DNA from: Bacteroidetes bacterium UBA6161
GTDB taxonomy: Bacteria > Bacteroidota > Bacteroidia > NS11-12g > UBA955
DNA: 32,525 nucleotides
Direction of reading: 5' to 3'
Assembly (NCBI GenBank): GCA_002422315.1
Contig: DIUJ01000083.1
Coordinates: 18,660 to 51,184 of the forward strand
Part shown: positions 15,764-24,750 of the stretch, piece after piece
Numbering within the stretch: the stretch's first letter is position 1
Layout of the letters: each line of letters starts with the position of its first letter
Program-made: the position numbers and the translations under genes
Notes under the pieces: model-generated
The model's input: only the letters and a program-made list of their open reading frames with translations
Database searches by the model: none
What the model was told of the DNA's origin: nothing

Positions 15764-16444
15764 ATGAAGACGATTATTATTTTATGTTTTGCAATTGCAA
15801 CAAGCTTAGTCTCTTGTACTCAAGGCGATGAATCTATTGAAGATCTTTCTTTAAAAGAATTTGAAATTATCACCATAGACAGTACTTATAATGAATTAGT
15901 AATTAAATCATTGATTAAAGAAGAACTAAATGAAAACGAATTGATAAACATAGCGTATTCTGAAAAGATTAAAAGAAAATGGGAAAATAAGCTCATCTTT
16001 TATTTTTTCTTAAATTCAACAAGTAATCCTGCTTACGCTACAGCATTATACTTAAAAGATTGCAGTCAATGTAACTATACAGACCCTTCCAATAGTAAAA
16101 TTAATTTAAATTTTAATATTGGACAAGCTTCACAGAACACAGCATTTGAAATACCAAAAGAAATTAGTAAAGACTTACTTGTTGTTGAATTCTATGAGGA
16201 AAGTTGGAAATCAAGAAGTTTTATTGTTTATGATAATGATAAAAAGAGGGAAGCAACAAAAATCATGTATTTTGAAGACGGTGGAATTAATAAACAAAAA
16301 TTAATAGCTGAATCTGAAAATCTTTTTAGAGTAATTATTGATGGCTTTCCTGAAGATAAACCATACTTTAGAATTAATGGAGAAATTGTCGAATACGTAT
16401 ACTCTGATGGGAAAATTGGCAATACGTACTCAGTTATAAAATAG
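15764..16444 (+). CDS. lipoprotein of unknown function (226 aa)
   Basis: The N-terminus MKTIIILCFAIATSLVSC is a lipoprotein signal with lipobox LVSC and acylated C18, so the protein is anchored in an envelope membrane. The mature part contains a charged region (LSLKEFEIITIDS, then KEELNENELINIAYSEK), a CSQC pair near residue 105, and a beta-rich second half (LLVVEFYEE, RSFIVYDND, FRVIIDGFP, YVYSDGKIG). I know no family for it. It is the first of five plus-strand accessory genes that face away from the cassette array. Codon use is strongly AT-rich. Confidence 0.8.
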   Translation: MKTIIILCFAIATSLVSCTQGDESIEDLSLKEFEIITIDSTYNELVIKSLIKEELNENELINIAYSEKIKRKWENKLIFYFFLNSTSNPAYATALYLKDCSQCNYTDPSNSKINLNFNIGQASQNTAFEIPKEISKDLLVVEFYEESWKSRSFIVYDNDKKREATKIMYFEDGGINKQKLIAESENLFRVIIDGFPEDKPYFRINGEIVEYVYSDGKIGNTYSVIK

Positions 16445-16643
16445 ATAATTAGACAAGATAAGTAAATGAGTAAAATATGTGGGATAAGAAGTGAATGTAT
16501 CTTTAAAATTATGTAAAATATAGCTAAAATGAAATTATATATTTATGCCTTGGATTTTACGAATAATTAATTTAAAAACAATTGAATATGGATTTAAATG
16601 GTTAAAAGTAAATTTTTAAGAAATCAAGAAATCAAAAACGAAA

Positions 16644-17408
16644 ATGAAAAAACTAAATATCTCTATTTTAATAACTGCATTTATTTTAACTTCCTGTGGA
16701 TTAAGTGAAAACAAAAATGCAGAACTTGAACAAAATACAATAAGCACAAAAATATATGTTTTGCAAGACTTTACTAAATCATATGAAGGTGCCATCAACG
16801 AAAAGTATAAAATATCAATGGTCTTAAGTAAGAATAAAGAAATTCTAAAGGGTTCATATACATATAAAAGTAAAGGTACTCCAATTAAAATTTTGGGGAC
16901 AATAGATGATATTGGTAATTTTATAATGAATGAATTTAACGAGAAAGGAAGTATAACAGGTGTTTTAGAAGGACAGATAAGTGAAAATAATATAGTTGGT
17001 CATTGGTCAAAACCGGATGGTTCAAAAAAAATGCCCTTTACAATTTATGAAACTATTGTTAGCGAAACAAATTTTGAGAAGAATAAGGATGTCAAATCCG
17101 AATACTATTCAAACTGGAGTGGAATTTATTTTGATAAATTTGGTAGAACATTAAAAATTGAAGGACCTGAATCAGATGGAGCTGTTAAATTTGAGTTAAC
17201 ACCAAAAAATAATCTAAATTGTCAAGAAGATGTTTGGAAAGGTACTGCATATTTAACTGAATCGTCAGTTGCAAATTATACCGAAGATGTTACCGAATGC
17301 CATTTTAATTTTAATTTTATAAATGGACAAATTGAAGTAAGTGAAAATAATTGTAGTCATGGTGCTTATTGTGGAACTTTTGATGGCTTATATACACAAA
17401 AGAAATAA
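16644..17408 (+). CDS. lipoprotein with beta-rich domains (254 aa)
   Basis: Signal MKKLNISILITAFILTSC ends in lipobox LTSC with C18 acylated. Residues about 33-135 resemble a small beta-barrel type found in Bacteroidota secreted proteins: SYEGAINEKYKISMVL, LKGSYTYKSKGTPIKILG, GSITGVLEGQISENNIVGHW and PFTIYE follow a repeated G-x-Y/F-strand pattern. The C-terminal part has four or more cysteines (NLNCQED, VTECHFN, NNCSHGAYCG), probably in disulfides, and SGIYFDKFGRTLKIEG. The family is not known to me by name. A short hairpin with a T-run follows the stop. Confidence 0.8.
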   Translation: MKKLNISILITAFILTSCGLSENKNAELEQNTISTKIYVLQDFTKSYEGAINEKYKISMVLSKNKEILKGSYTYKSKGTPIKILGTIDDIGNFIMNEFNEKGSITGVLEGQISENNIVGHWSKPDGSKKMPFTIYETIVSETNFEKNKDVKSEYYSNWSGIYFDKFGRTLKIEGPESDGAVKFELTPKNNLNCQEDVWKGTAYLTESSVANYTEDVTECHFNFNFINGQIEVSENNCSHGAYCGTFDGLYTQKK

Positions 17409-17432
17409 AACAACCACTGTTGTTGATTTTTT
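17409..17432 (+). terminator. weak rho-independent terminator
   Basis: AACAAC (17409-17414), loop CACT, GTTGTT (17419-17424), then GATTTTTT. The stem is only 6 bp and AT-rich, but it directly follows the stop codon of the lipoprotein gene. Confidence 0.5.
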
Positions 17433-17542
17433 AAATTAATATTTCCAATATCTAATTTAAACTTTAAAAGCAGTGACTATTTAAAAAACAAAACATACTA
17501 TTTTACTTATTATACTATTGGTTAATTAAATAAATAATACTT

Positions 17543-18298
17543 ATGCAAGCAAATTACGGAGAGACTGAAATTAAATCCTTATTAAGTAAAGTTAAAATAT
17601 TTAATAAAGAAATTGGGGCATATCAGGCTTTTGCAATTACAGAAGATTTCGACTATGTAGTGAAATTGTCAAATGGCAATTTACAATTAAAAATTGAAGA
17701 ATTGAAGGACAATGAAATTGAAGCGATAACACCAGCACAATTAATTGTAATCTCAAATCGATTTATATCAACAAATTCTAAGAACAACAATCAAGCAGTT
17801 TCCAATTCATCATCACAAATCACACAACAGAAGAATAATATTCCTAAAAAGAAAAATGGTGTTTTAAAATCAATTTTAGTCATTGTTCTTATTGTATTAT
17901 CTATTGTTTGTGGTATTTATTTTTCGAATAATATAAACGTTAGTGAGGAAAATGTTACGAGTCAAGCCTACTCTGAACAAGTATTAACTATTGAAGAATA
18001 TGAATGGTCACAACCAACAAATTTTTTATTTGCAAACGGCACTTATAGTGAAAACTTTTGGGGAAATAAAATCAAAGTAAATTGTGAAATAGCAAATAAT
18101 GCTACAGTTGCAACATATAAAGATGTAGTTGTAAGGATAACCTATTTCACTAAGACCAAGTCCGTGATTGGGACTAAAGAATACACAATCTACGAAGTTT
18201 TTCCGCCGAAGACAAGCAAAGCTATTAGTTTAAAAATAGAAAATTACAAAGATGTTAAATCTATAAGCTGGGAAGTTATTAGTGCTTTGCCTTATTAA
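17543..18298 (+). CDS. single-pass membrane protein, FxLYD-like extracytoplasmic part (251 aa)
   Basis: Residues 1-105 are predicted cytoplasmic (starting MQANYGETEIKSLLSKVK) with a short charged domain and a Q/N-rich linker. Residues about 108-125 (SILVIVLIVLSIVCGIYF) form one membrane helix. The outer part ends in a beta domain with VNCEIANNATVATYKDVVVR, FTKTKSVIGTKEY and FPPKTSKAISLKIE, which follows the pattern of FxLYD-type domains that occur in many membrane-anchored bacterial proteins. No enzymatic site is visible. It is the third gene of the plus-strand group, 135 bp after the preceding stop. Role unknown. Confidence 0.75.
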   Translation: MQANYGETEIKSLLSKVKIFNKEIGAYQAFAITEDFDYVVKLSNGNLQLKIEELKDNEIEAITPAQLIVISNRFISTNSKNNNQAVSNSSSQITQQKNNIPKKKNGVLKSILVIVLIVLSIVCGIYFSNNINVSEENVTSQAYSEQVLTIEEYEWSQPTNFLFANGTYSENFWGNKIKVNCEIANNATVATYKDVVVRITYFTKTKSVIGTKEYTIYEVFPPKTSKAISLKIENYKDVKSISWEVISALPY

Positions 18299-18375
18299 CT
18301 TAATATAAGAAAATCCAAATTGGTTTATCTTTCATGAAAGTATTATAAAATGTAAAAAATAGAAAGCGTATAAAA

Positions 18376-19287
18376 ATGGAATTTGTAACAATTGACTTTG
18401 AAACAGCAACTTCACAAAGAAATAGCCCATGTGAAATAGGACTCACATTTGTAAAAGATGGTGTGATTAATGATACTAAGTCATGGCTAATAAAACCATT
18501 GAATGAACGGTTTGATAATTTCAATATATTGATTCATGGCATAAGACCTGAGCACGTTAAAGACCAACCAGAATTTAATGAATTGTGGACAGAAATTCTC
18601 CCTCTCATAGAAAATAAATTTTTAATAGCACATAATGCAGGTTTTGATATTAGTGTGTTAAGAAGAACTCTTGAAACATACAATATTCCATACCCATCTT
18701 TATATTATTCTTGTAGTTATATATTTTCAAAAAGAGTGTGGCATGGACTACCATCATACGATTTAAAAACATTATGTAAAATAAACAATATTAATTTAAA
18801 ACATCATAGAGCAGGTTCTGACAGTAGGGCTACTGCTGAATTGGCATTAAAAGCGTTTAAAATTTCTGGTGTTTCATCAATAGGAAATTTTACAGAAAAA
18901 CTCAATACAACTATAGGCCAACTTTATGAGGGTGGTTATAAACCTTCGGAGACAAAAAGAATTTATAATACGAAAGACATTTCAAAAAATATAGGAGATT
19001 CCCTGAAACATAAACCTGAAAGTATATTTTATGCAAAGACAGTTGTTTTTACAGGTGCATTATCATCGATGGTTCGTACTGAAGCCCAACAAGCGATTGC
19101 TGATATTGGAGGAATAATAGGGAATAGTGTTAACAAGGACACAGATTTTTTAATTATCGGCCAACAAGATTACAGAGTTGTAGGCGATGATGGAATGAGT
19201 AATAAGCAAGAAAAAGCAATTAAGCTTATTGAAAAAGGTTCTAATTTAGAAATATTGTCTGAGGATAATTTTTTAAAAAACCTGTAG
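18376..19287 (+). CDS. DEDDh 3'-5' exonuclease with C-terminal BRCT domain
   Basis: Residues 1-165 form a DnaQ-like exonuclease: D7 and E9 in IDFETA, D91 in AHNAGFDISVL, and H144 with D149 in HHRAGSDSRATAE complete the DEDDh set. Residues about 218-300 form a BRCT domain with KTVVFTGALSSM, IGGIIGNSVNKDTDFLIIG and SNKQEKAIKLIEKG, similar to the one at the end of bacterial DNA ligase. This exonuclease-BRCT layout is known in accessory DnaQ-like proteins and differs from the replicative epsilon subunit. It would degrade or proofread DNA (or RNA) ends. ATG start. It lies 44 bp before the DUF4041 gene, so the two are probably one operon. Confidence 0.9.
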   Translation: MEFVTIDFETATSQRNSPCEIGLTFVKDGVINDTKSWLIKPLNERFDNFNILIHGIRPEHVKDQPEFNELWTEILPLIENKFLIAHNAGFDISVLRRTLETYNIPYPSLYYSCSYIFSKRVWHGLPSYDLKTLCKINNINLKHHRAGSDSRATAELALKAFKISGVSSIGNFTEKLNTTIGQLYEGGYKPSETKRIYNTKDISKNIGDSLKHKPESIFYAKTVVFTGALSSMVRTEAQQAIADIGGIIGNSVNKDTDFLIIGQQDYRVVGDDGMSNKQEKAIKLIEKGSNLEILSEDNFLKNL

Positions 19288-19331
19288 TTTTTAAAGTACT
19301 TAATATTTAATTTATAACAAAATAAAGGCAA

Positions 19332-20957
19332 ATGATGACAGTGATTTTATTTATAGCAATAATCGTAGTTTTAATACTATGGTTGAAAGGTGAAAAAAAA
19401 CTTAAAAAAAATATTTTCGAACTAACATATAAACTCGATAATACTCAAAGGAAATATAACGATATAAAAGATGAATTTTCTTCTCTTAATGATAAATATT
19501 CAAAACTTTCAAAATATGAAGGACTGCTTGAAATAGAAGAAATTGCAGAAAAGATAATTTCAAATGCAAGAATAGAAGCAAATAAAGTATCTAAAAATGC
19601 ACAAGAAGAGTTAAATAAAGCAATTGAAGATGCAAATAATAAAAGACAAAATGCAAATGAGGAAATAGAAAAGTTAAAGAAGCAATATGAAATGATATAC
19701 AGTACCGCCAAAGCCGATGCTGAGAAAATATTATTTGATGCGAATATTAAGGCCGAAGAAATTGCTGGTGATGCTATAAAAGCATTGAACAATCAAAGGG
19801 ATATAGAAAAAACAGCTAAAGCAATGCGAAATATTATAGAAGGCTACGGAGATAGGTATTTAATTCCTACATACAGTCTTTTAGATGATTTAGCAGAAGA
19901 ATTTGGACATACAGAAGCAGGGGTAAAATTAAAAGATACGCGAGAGTATACTCGTAAACTAATAAGTGAAGGTAAAGCTGCTAAATGTGAATATGTTGAA
20001 AATTATCGAAGAACAACTGCTATTAACTTTGTTTTAGATGCTTTTAATGGAAAAGTAGATTCGATTTTATCTAAAGTAAAAAAAGACAATTATGGAACTT
20101 TAGAGAAAAAAATTCGTGATGCTTATCAAATAGTAAATAATAATGGTAAGGCATTTAGGGACGCAGTGATTACCCAAGAATATTTACAAACAAGATTAGC
20201 AGAGCTAAAATGGGCAGTAGTTGCTCAAGAATTGAAATGGAAAGAACAAGAAGAACAAAGAATGATTAGAGAGCAAATTAGAGAAGAAGAAAAGGCTAAA
20301 AGAGAATATGAAAAAGCAATTAAAGAAGCACAAAAAGAAGAAGAAACTTTAAAACGTTTAATTGAAAAAGCACAAAAAGAGGTAACATTAGCAAGCATAG
20401 AGCAAAAGGAAAAACTAGAAGAAATGCTAAGAGAATTAGAATTAAAATTAAAAGAAGCAGAAGAAAAGAATCAAAGAGCAATTTCTATGGCACAGCAAAC
20501 AAAGTCTGGTAATGTTTATATTATTTCCAATATTGGTTCGTTTGGCGAAGATGTATATAAAATAGGAATGACTAGGAGACTTGAACCTATGGATAGAATA
20601 AGAGAACTTGGTGATGCAAGTGTACCATTTGAGTTTGATGTTCATTCAATGATTTATAGTAATGATGCTCCTAATCTTGAGAGAGAGTTACATAAAAAAT
20701 TTCTTAGACTTCAAATGAATAAAGTAAACCCTCGTAAGGAGTTTTTCAAAATATCATTATCAGAGATTAAAGATGAAATAGATAAAATGGAGATTAATGC
20801 TAAATGGACTTTGAAAGCAGAAGCGAGACAATATAGAGAATCTTTAGCTATAGAAGCAGCAATAGAAAATGATCAAGAAAAACAGAAACAATGGGAAAAA
20901 TATCAAATGGAATTAGACCCTGTTAGCATAGATTTTGAAGAAACAGACGATTTTTAA
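19332..20957 (+). CDS. DUF4041 protein with C-terminal GIY-YIG (T5orf172) nuclease domain
   Basis: A membrane helix at residues 3-18 is followed by a long charged coiled coil (about 25-160). DUF4041 spans about 180-330, with the typical LAELKWAVVAQELKWKEQEE followed by an E/R/K-rich helix. The C-terminal domain (about 390-485) is the T5orf172 branch of GIY-YIG nucleases: GNVYIISN, VYKIGMTRR (409-416), R422, and E450 in LERELHKKF, then N466 with E470. Such proteins occur in phages and mobile DNA. The nuclease function is predicted from family. The membrane anchor plus coiled coil suggests envelope-located DNA cleavage. It follows the exonuclease-BRCT gene after 44 bp. Confidence 0.9.
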   Translation: MMTVILFIAIIVVLILWLKGEKKLKKNIFELTYKLDNTQRKYNDIKDEFSSLNDKYSKLSKYEGLLEIEEIAEKIISNARIEANKVSKNAQEELNKAIEDANNKRQNANEEIEKLKKQYEMIYSTAKADAEKILFDANIKAEEIAGDAIKALNNQRDIEKTAKAMRNIIEGYGDRYLIPTYSLLDDLAEEFGHTEAGVKLKDTREYTRKLISEGKAAKCEYVENYRRTTAINFVLDAFNGKVDSILSKVKKDNYGTLEKKIRDAYQIVNNNGKAFRDAVITQEYLQTRLAELKWAVVAQELKWKEQEEQRMIREQIREEEKAKREYEKAIKEAQKEEETLKRLIEKAQKEVTLASIEQKEKLEEMLRELELKLKEAEEKNQRAISMAQQTKSGNVYIISNIGSFGEDVYKIGMTRRLEPMDRIRELGDASVPFEFDVHSMIYSNDAPNLERELHKKFLRLQMNKVNPRKEFFKISLSEIKDEIDKMEINAKWTLKAEARQYRESLAIEAAIENDQEKQKQWEKYQMELDPVSIDFEETDDF

Positions 20958-21317
20958 ATTATAATTTTCGCAACCGTTTACCTTCTTTACCACTTATTCC
21001 CTCTACGCCCCTACCTGAAATGGCAGCCCGCAGGCTCGAAAGCTAGAGAGGCTTGGCAGGCGGTGGCTGACGAAGGAAGCCCACGTACTGCCTGTAGCCC
21101 CTCTTGCTTTTCGGGACGAGGACTAGAATTAAAGGCAGGATAAGGCGCCCAAAATCAACTTTATCGTATATTGGAAAAATGACGATACGGGAAAGGAATC
21201 GAAAATTGTTTTGCCTGAAATCACTTTTATTAACGCCTGATTCCCCCCTCCCAATTTTTTCCTATTCTATTCGCGCTATTTGGGTTATTTTCGCACTCTT
21301 TTTTATAGGGGTATATA
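20958..21317. other. 360-bp intergenic stretch with GC-rich block
   Basis: No gene is evident; an open frame at 21104-21337 overlaps the mfd start and reads through repeat-like DNA. From about 20990 to 21155 the sequence is much richer in G and C than its surroundings, with motifs GGCAGCCCGCAGGCTCGAAA, AAGC/GCTT hairpin near 21040-21054, and GCTTTTCGGGACGAGG. It could be an intergenic repeat or a structured RNA. It marks the right border of the accessory island. Confidence 0.55.
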
Positions 21318-24300
21318 GTGAATATTGTAGAAATTAAACAAAAGTTTTTGATGCACAGCGCCTTAAATGGCTTTGTGGCTACCTTGCAGCTTGATGGGCA
21401 AAAGGCTTTGTTTAAAAATTTGCAGGGTTCGGGTGCCGCTCTGCTTGCCGGTGCCTTGTCGGATGCGCTGCCTCAAAATTTTTTGGTACTGCTCCCAGAG
21501 GAGGAGGAGGCTGAGTTCTTTAAGTCGGATCTGGAAAATCTGGAACTCAATAAATCCATCATTTTTCTGCCCGATTCCTATAAAAAACCCTTCGATTTTG
21601 AAGCGGTAGTCCCCGATAAAATTAGGCTTAGAACCGAAGCCTTGGAGAAAATTAAGTTTAGTACCAAGTCGCATATAGTGGTTACCCACTTGGCCGCCCT
21701 TGCAGAAAAAGTGTATAGCGCAGAGGAAATAGAAAGCAATACCCTTAAACTGGAGGAAAATGCGGAACTGGATGTGGATTTTTTGATGGAAATGCTCTAT
21801 GATTTGGGTTTTGAAAAGGAAGATTTTGTGTTTGAACCCGGCCATTTTGCCCTCCGTGGCGCTATTATTGATATATTTTCATACGGCTCCGAAAACCCTT
21901 ACAGAATAGAATTGGATGGAAATACCATTGAGTCTATTCGCTCTTTTGATGCCATTTCTCAGTTGTCTATAAAATCGCATAAGTGGATTAAAATAGTGCC
22001 AGATATGCAGCATGGCAATGTGAGTATAAATAAAATTTCTTTTTTTGAGTACCTCAAACCCAATACCATTGTTTGGGTAAAGGACCCCCTGTTGCAAGAG
22101 GAAATGCTACAAACCCTATGGCATAGCCTCCAGGAAAAAGGCACTAGTGGAGTGGAAGAGGTTTTGCTTACATACAAGGAAATAGAGGCCAAGTTGGATG
22201 GGTTTAATCTTGTGGAGTTTGGTAAAACTAAAGAAGATGGGTATAATTTTGAAGCCAATTTTAACCAAAAAGCACAACCTATTTTTGGTAAGAATTTCGA
22301 TATGGCACTGAACCATTTGAAAGAAAATGAGGTGTATAAAATCCAAAATATTTTGTTTTCGGAGCAACCCCGCCAAATAGAGCGTATATGGGCCATACTT
22401 AGAGACAAACAGAGAGAAATTTCTTTTTTCCCGGTGTACCATGCTTTGGGACAAGGTTTTGTAGATTTGGATTTGCAGCTTGCCTGCTATACCGAGCACC
22501 AACTTTTTAACCGTTTTTTTAGATACAAGAATAAAAAATCGGCCATCAGTAAAGATTCTGCATTAACCCTAAAGGAGCTGAAAGAACTAAAGCCCGGGGA
22601 TTTTGTAACCCACGTAGACCACGGGGTGGGGAAGTTTGCAGGATTGCAAAAAATGGAAAACAACGGCAGATTGCAAGAGGTGGTAAGGATTGTGTACCGC
22701 GATAACGACATGCTTTTTGTAAGCATAAACAGTTTGCATAAGCTGTCGCGTTTTTCTGGCAAAGATGGTGCTGTGCCTTCGCTACATAAGCTAGGCAGTG
22801 GGGTATGGGAAAAACAAAAAGCAAGTACCAAAAAGAAAGTAAAGGATATAGCAAGGGAGTTGATAAAACTATATGCTGCTAGAAAAGCCCAAAAAGGTTT
22901 TGCTTTTGCCCCCGATTCTTATTTGCAAACAGAATTGGAAGCCTCCTTTTTTTATGAAGATACCCCCGATCAAGCCTCGGCAACAGAGCAAATAAAAAAG
23001 GATATGGAAAGCGCCATACCTATGGATAGGCTGCTGTGTGGCGATGTGGGATTTGGGAAAACCGAGGTGGCGATAAGGGCCGCTTTTAAAGCAGTTTGCG
23101 ACAGCAAACAAGTGGCAATTTTGGTGCCTACCACTATCTTGGCCCATCAGCATTACAGAACTTTTTCTCAACGTTTGGAAGGCTTTCCTTGCAGTGTAGA
23201 TTTTATCAATAGATTTAAAAGTAGCGCAGAGCAAAAAGCAACCCTAAAAAGAGTAGCCGAAGGCAAAACCGATATACTTATAGGAACCCATAGGATACTG
23301 GCTCAGGATATCAAATTTAAAAATTTGGGACTTTTGATTATAGATGAAGAACAAAAATTTGGGGTAAGTGCCAAAGAAAAGCTAAGGCATTTGCGCGTAA
23401 GTGTAGATACCTTAACCCTTACGGCCACACCTATTCCCCGTACCCTTCATTTTTCGCTTATGGGTGCCAGAGATTTGTCTGTAATAAATACCCCGCCACC
23501 CAATAGGTACCCAATTCAAACCGAGTTGTATGTGTTTAACAAAGAGGTGATAAAAGAGGCAATAGAAAGAGAAGTGGCAAGGGGAGGTCAAGTCTTTTTT
23601 GTACACAATAGGGTAAAAGATATAACCGGCTTGCAGATTATGATAGAGGATGCCTGCCCGGGGATTAGAACTGCTATGGCCCACGGCCAAATGGAAGGGA
23701 ATGAGTTGGAGAAAATAATGGTGCGTTTTATAGAGGGAGAGTACGATGTGTTGGTTTCCACAAGTATTATAGAAACAGGGCTGGATATACCCAATGGAAA
23801 TACTATAATTATAAACAATGCCCATACTTTTGGCCTTAGCGATTTGCACCAAATGCGCGGAAGGGTAGGGAGGAGCCATACCAAGGCATATTGTTTGCTC
23901 TTGTCGCCCCCGCTTACTTCGCTTACTGCCGATGCCCGCAAAAGGCTGCGTACCTTAGAGGAGTTTTCGGATTTGGGGAGTGGTTTTCAGATAGCTATGC
24001 GCGATTTGGATATACGGGGTGCAGGAAATTTACTTGGTGGCGAACAAAGCGGTTTTATTTCTGAAATAGGCTTTGATATGTACCATAAAATACTAGATGA
24101 AGCCATAAGCGAACTAAAAGAAGATGAGTTTAAAGAATTGTTTGCCGACAGGGAAATAAGCATAGTGTCTAGAGACTGCCAAGTGGATACAGACTTTGAG
24201 ATGCTTATACCCGATGACTATGTGTCGCAAATAGCAGAGAGACTCTCTTTGTACCAAGAACTTTCTTTTATAGCCAACGATAAGCAACTTGAAGATTTTG

Positions 24301-24656
24301 CCAAAAACTTAGAAGATAGATTTGGTAAAATACCGCAGAGCACGCTCAATTTGTTGCAAACAGTAAAAGTAAAGTGGTTGGGAAAATCCTTGGGTTTTGA
24401 GAAAATTAACTTAAGTGCAAAATCCATGCAATTGTGGTTTCCATCCAATCCCAATGCTGCTTTCTTTTCAAGCCCACAGTTTAGCAGTTTGTTGATGTTT
24501 ATTACCCAAAGTCCTGCTAAGTTTGAAATGAAACAAACCCCAAAAAGTTTGAGATTAATAGTAAATTATATAAACAGTGTATCGGAGGCTGTGGAATTGC
24601 TTTTATTGCTACAAAGAGAAGTTTATACAACCCGCCAATCCACAGAAAAAGAATAA
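21318..24656 (+). CDS. mfd: transcription-repair coupling factor Mfd
   Basis: At 1112 aa this is a full-length Mfd. It removes RNA polymerase stalled at DNA lesions and recruits UvrA for nucleotide excision repair. Domains in order: UvrB-like region (about 20-350), RNA-polymerase interaction domain beginning near 420 (KPGDFVTHVDHGVGKFAG), SF2 helicase with Walker A GDVGFGKT at 575-582 and DEEQ at 676-679, then a translocation motif region (RIMGRVGRSH-like QMRGRVGRSHTKAYCLLL) and the C-terminal D7 domain. The start is GTG at 21318; ATG codons further in (residue 12) would remove part of the N-terminus. A repair helicase gene follows after 94 bp. Core gene; the accessory island ends just upstream. 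Confidence 0.97.
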   Translation: MNIVEIKQKFLMHSALNGFVATLQLDGQKALFKNLQGSGAALLAGALSDALPQNFLVLLPEEEEAEFFKSDLENLELNKSIIFLPDSYKKPFDFEAVVPDKIRLRTEALEKIKFSTKSHIVVTHLAALAEKVYSAEEIESNTLKLEENAELDVDFLMEMLYDLGFEKEDFVFEPGHFALRGAIIDIFSYGSENPYRIELDGNTIESIRSFDAISQLSIKSHKWIKIVPDMQHGNVSINKISFFEYLKPNTIVWVKDPLLQEEMLQTLWHSLQEKGTSGVEEVLLTYKEIEAKLDGFNLVEFGKTKEDGYNFEANFNQKAQPIFGKNFDMALNHLKENEVYKIQNILFSEQPRQIERIWAILRDKQREISFFPVYHALGQGFVDLDLQLACYTEHQLFNRFFRYKNKKSAISKDSALTLKELKELKPGDFVTHVDHGVGKFAGLQKMENNGRLQEVVRIVYRDNDMLFVSINSLHKLSRFSGKDGAVPSLHKLGSGVWEKQKASTKKKVKDIARELIKLYAARKAQKGFAFAPDSYLQTELEASFFYEDTPDQASATEQIKKDMESAIPMDRLLCGDVGFGKTEVAIRAAFKAVCDSKQVAILVPTTILAHQHYRTFSQRLEGFPCSVDFINRFKSSAEQKATLKRVAEGKTDILIGTHRILAQDIKFKNLGLLIIDEEQKFGVSAKEKLRHLRVSVDTLTLTATPIPRTLHFSLMGARDLSVINTPPPNRYPIQTELYVFNKEVIKEAIEREVARGGQVFFVHNRVKDITGLQIMIEDACPGIRTAMAHGQMEGNELEKIMVRFIEGEYDVLVSTSIIETGLDIPNGNTIIINNAHTFGLSDLHQMRGRVGRSHTKAYCLLLSPPLTSLTADARKRLRTLEEFSDLGSGFQIAMRDLDIRGAGNLLGGEQSGFISEIGFDMYHKILDEAISELKEDEFKELFADREISIVSRDCQVDTDFEMLIPDDYVSQIAERLSLYQELSFIANDKQLEDFAKNLEDRFGKIPQSTLNLLQTVKVKWLGKSLGFEKINLSAKSMQLWFPSNPNAAFFSSPQFSSLLMFITQSPAKFEMKQTPKSLRLIVNYINSVSEAVELLLLLQREVYTTRQSTEKE

Positions 24657-24750
24657 TATACTTTATTGTACCCTCCCAAAGAGCGTGGTACGCTAAAACT
24701 TTTGTGAATAAAAAATATAAAACCTAAGAAATAAGAAAGTAATTTTGAGC

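Noticed and set aside
21104..21337. 77-codon plus-strand frame before mfd
   Set aside because: It overlaps the mfd start, reads through the GC-rich non-coding block, and its composition differs from real genes here.
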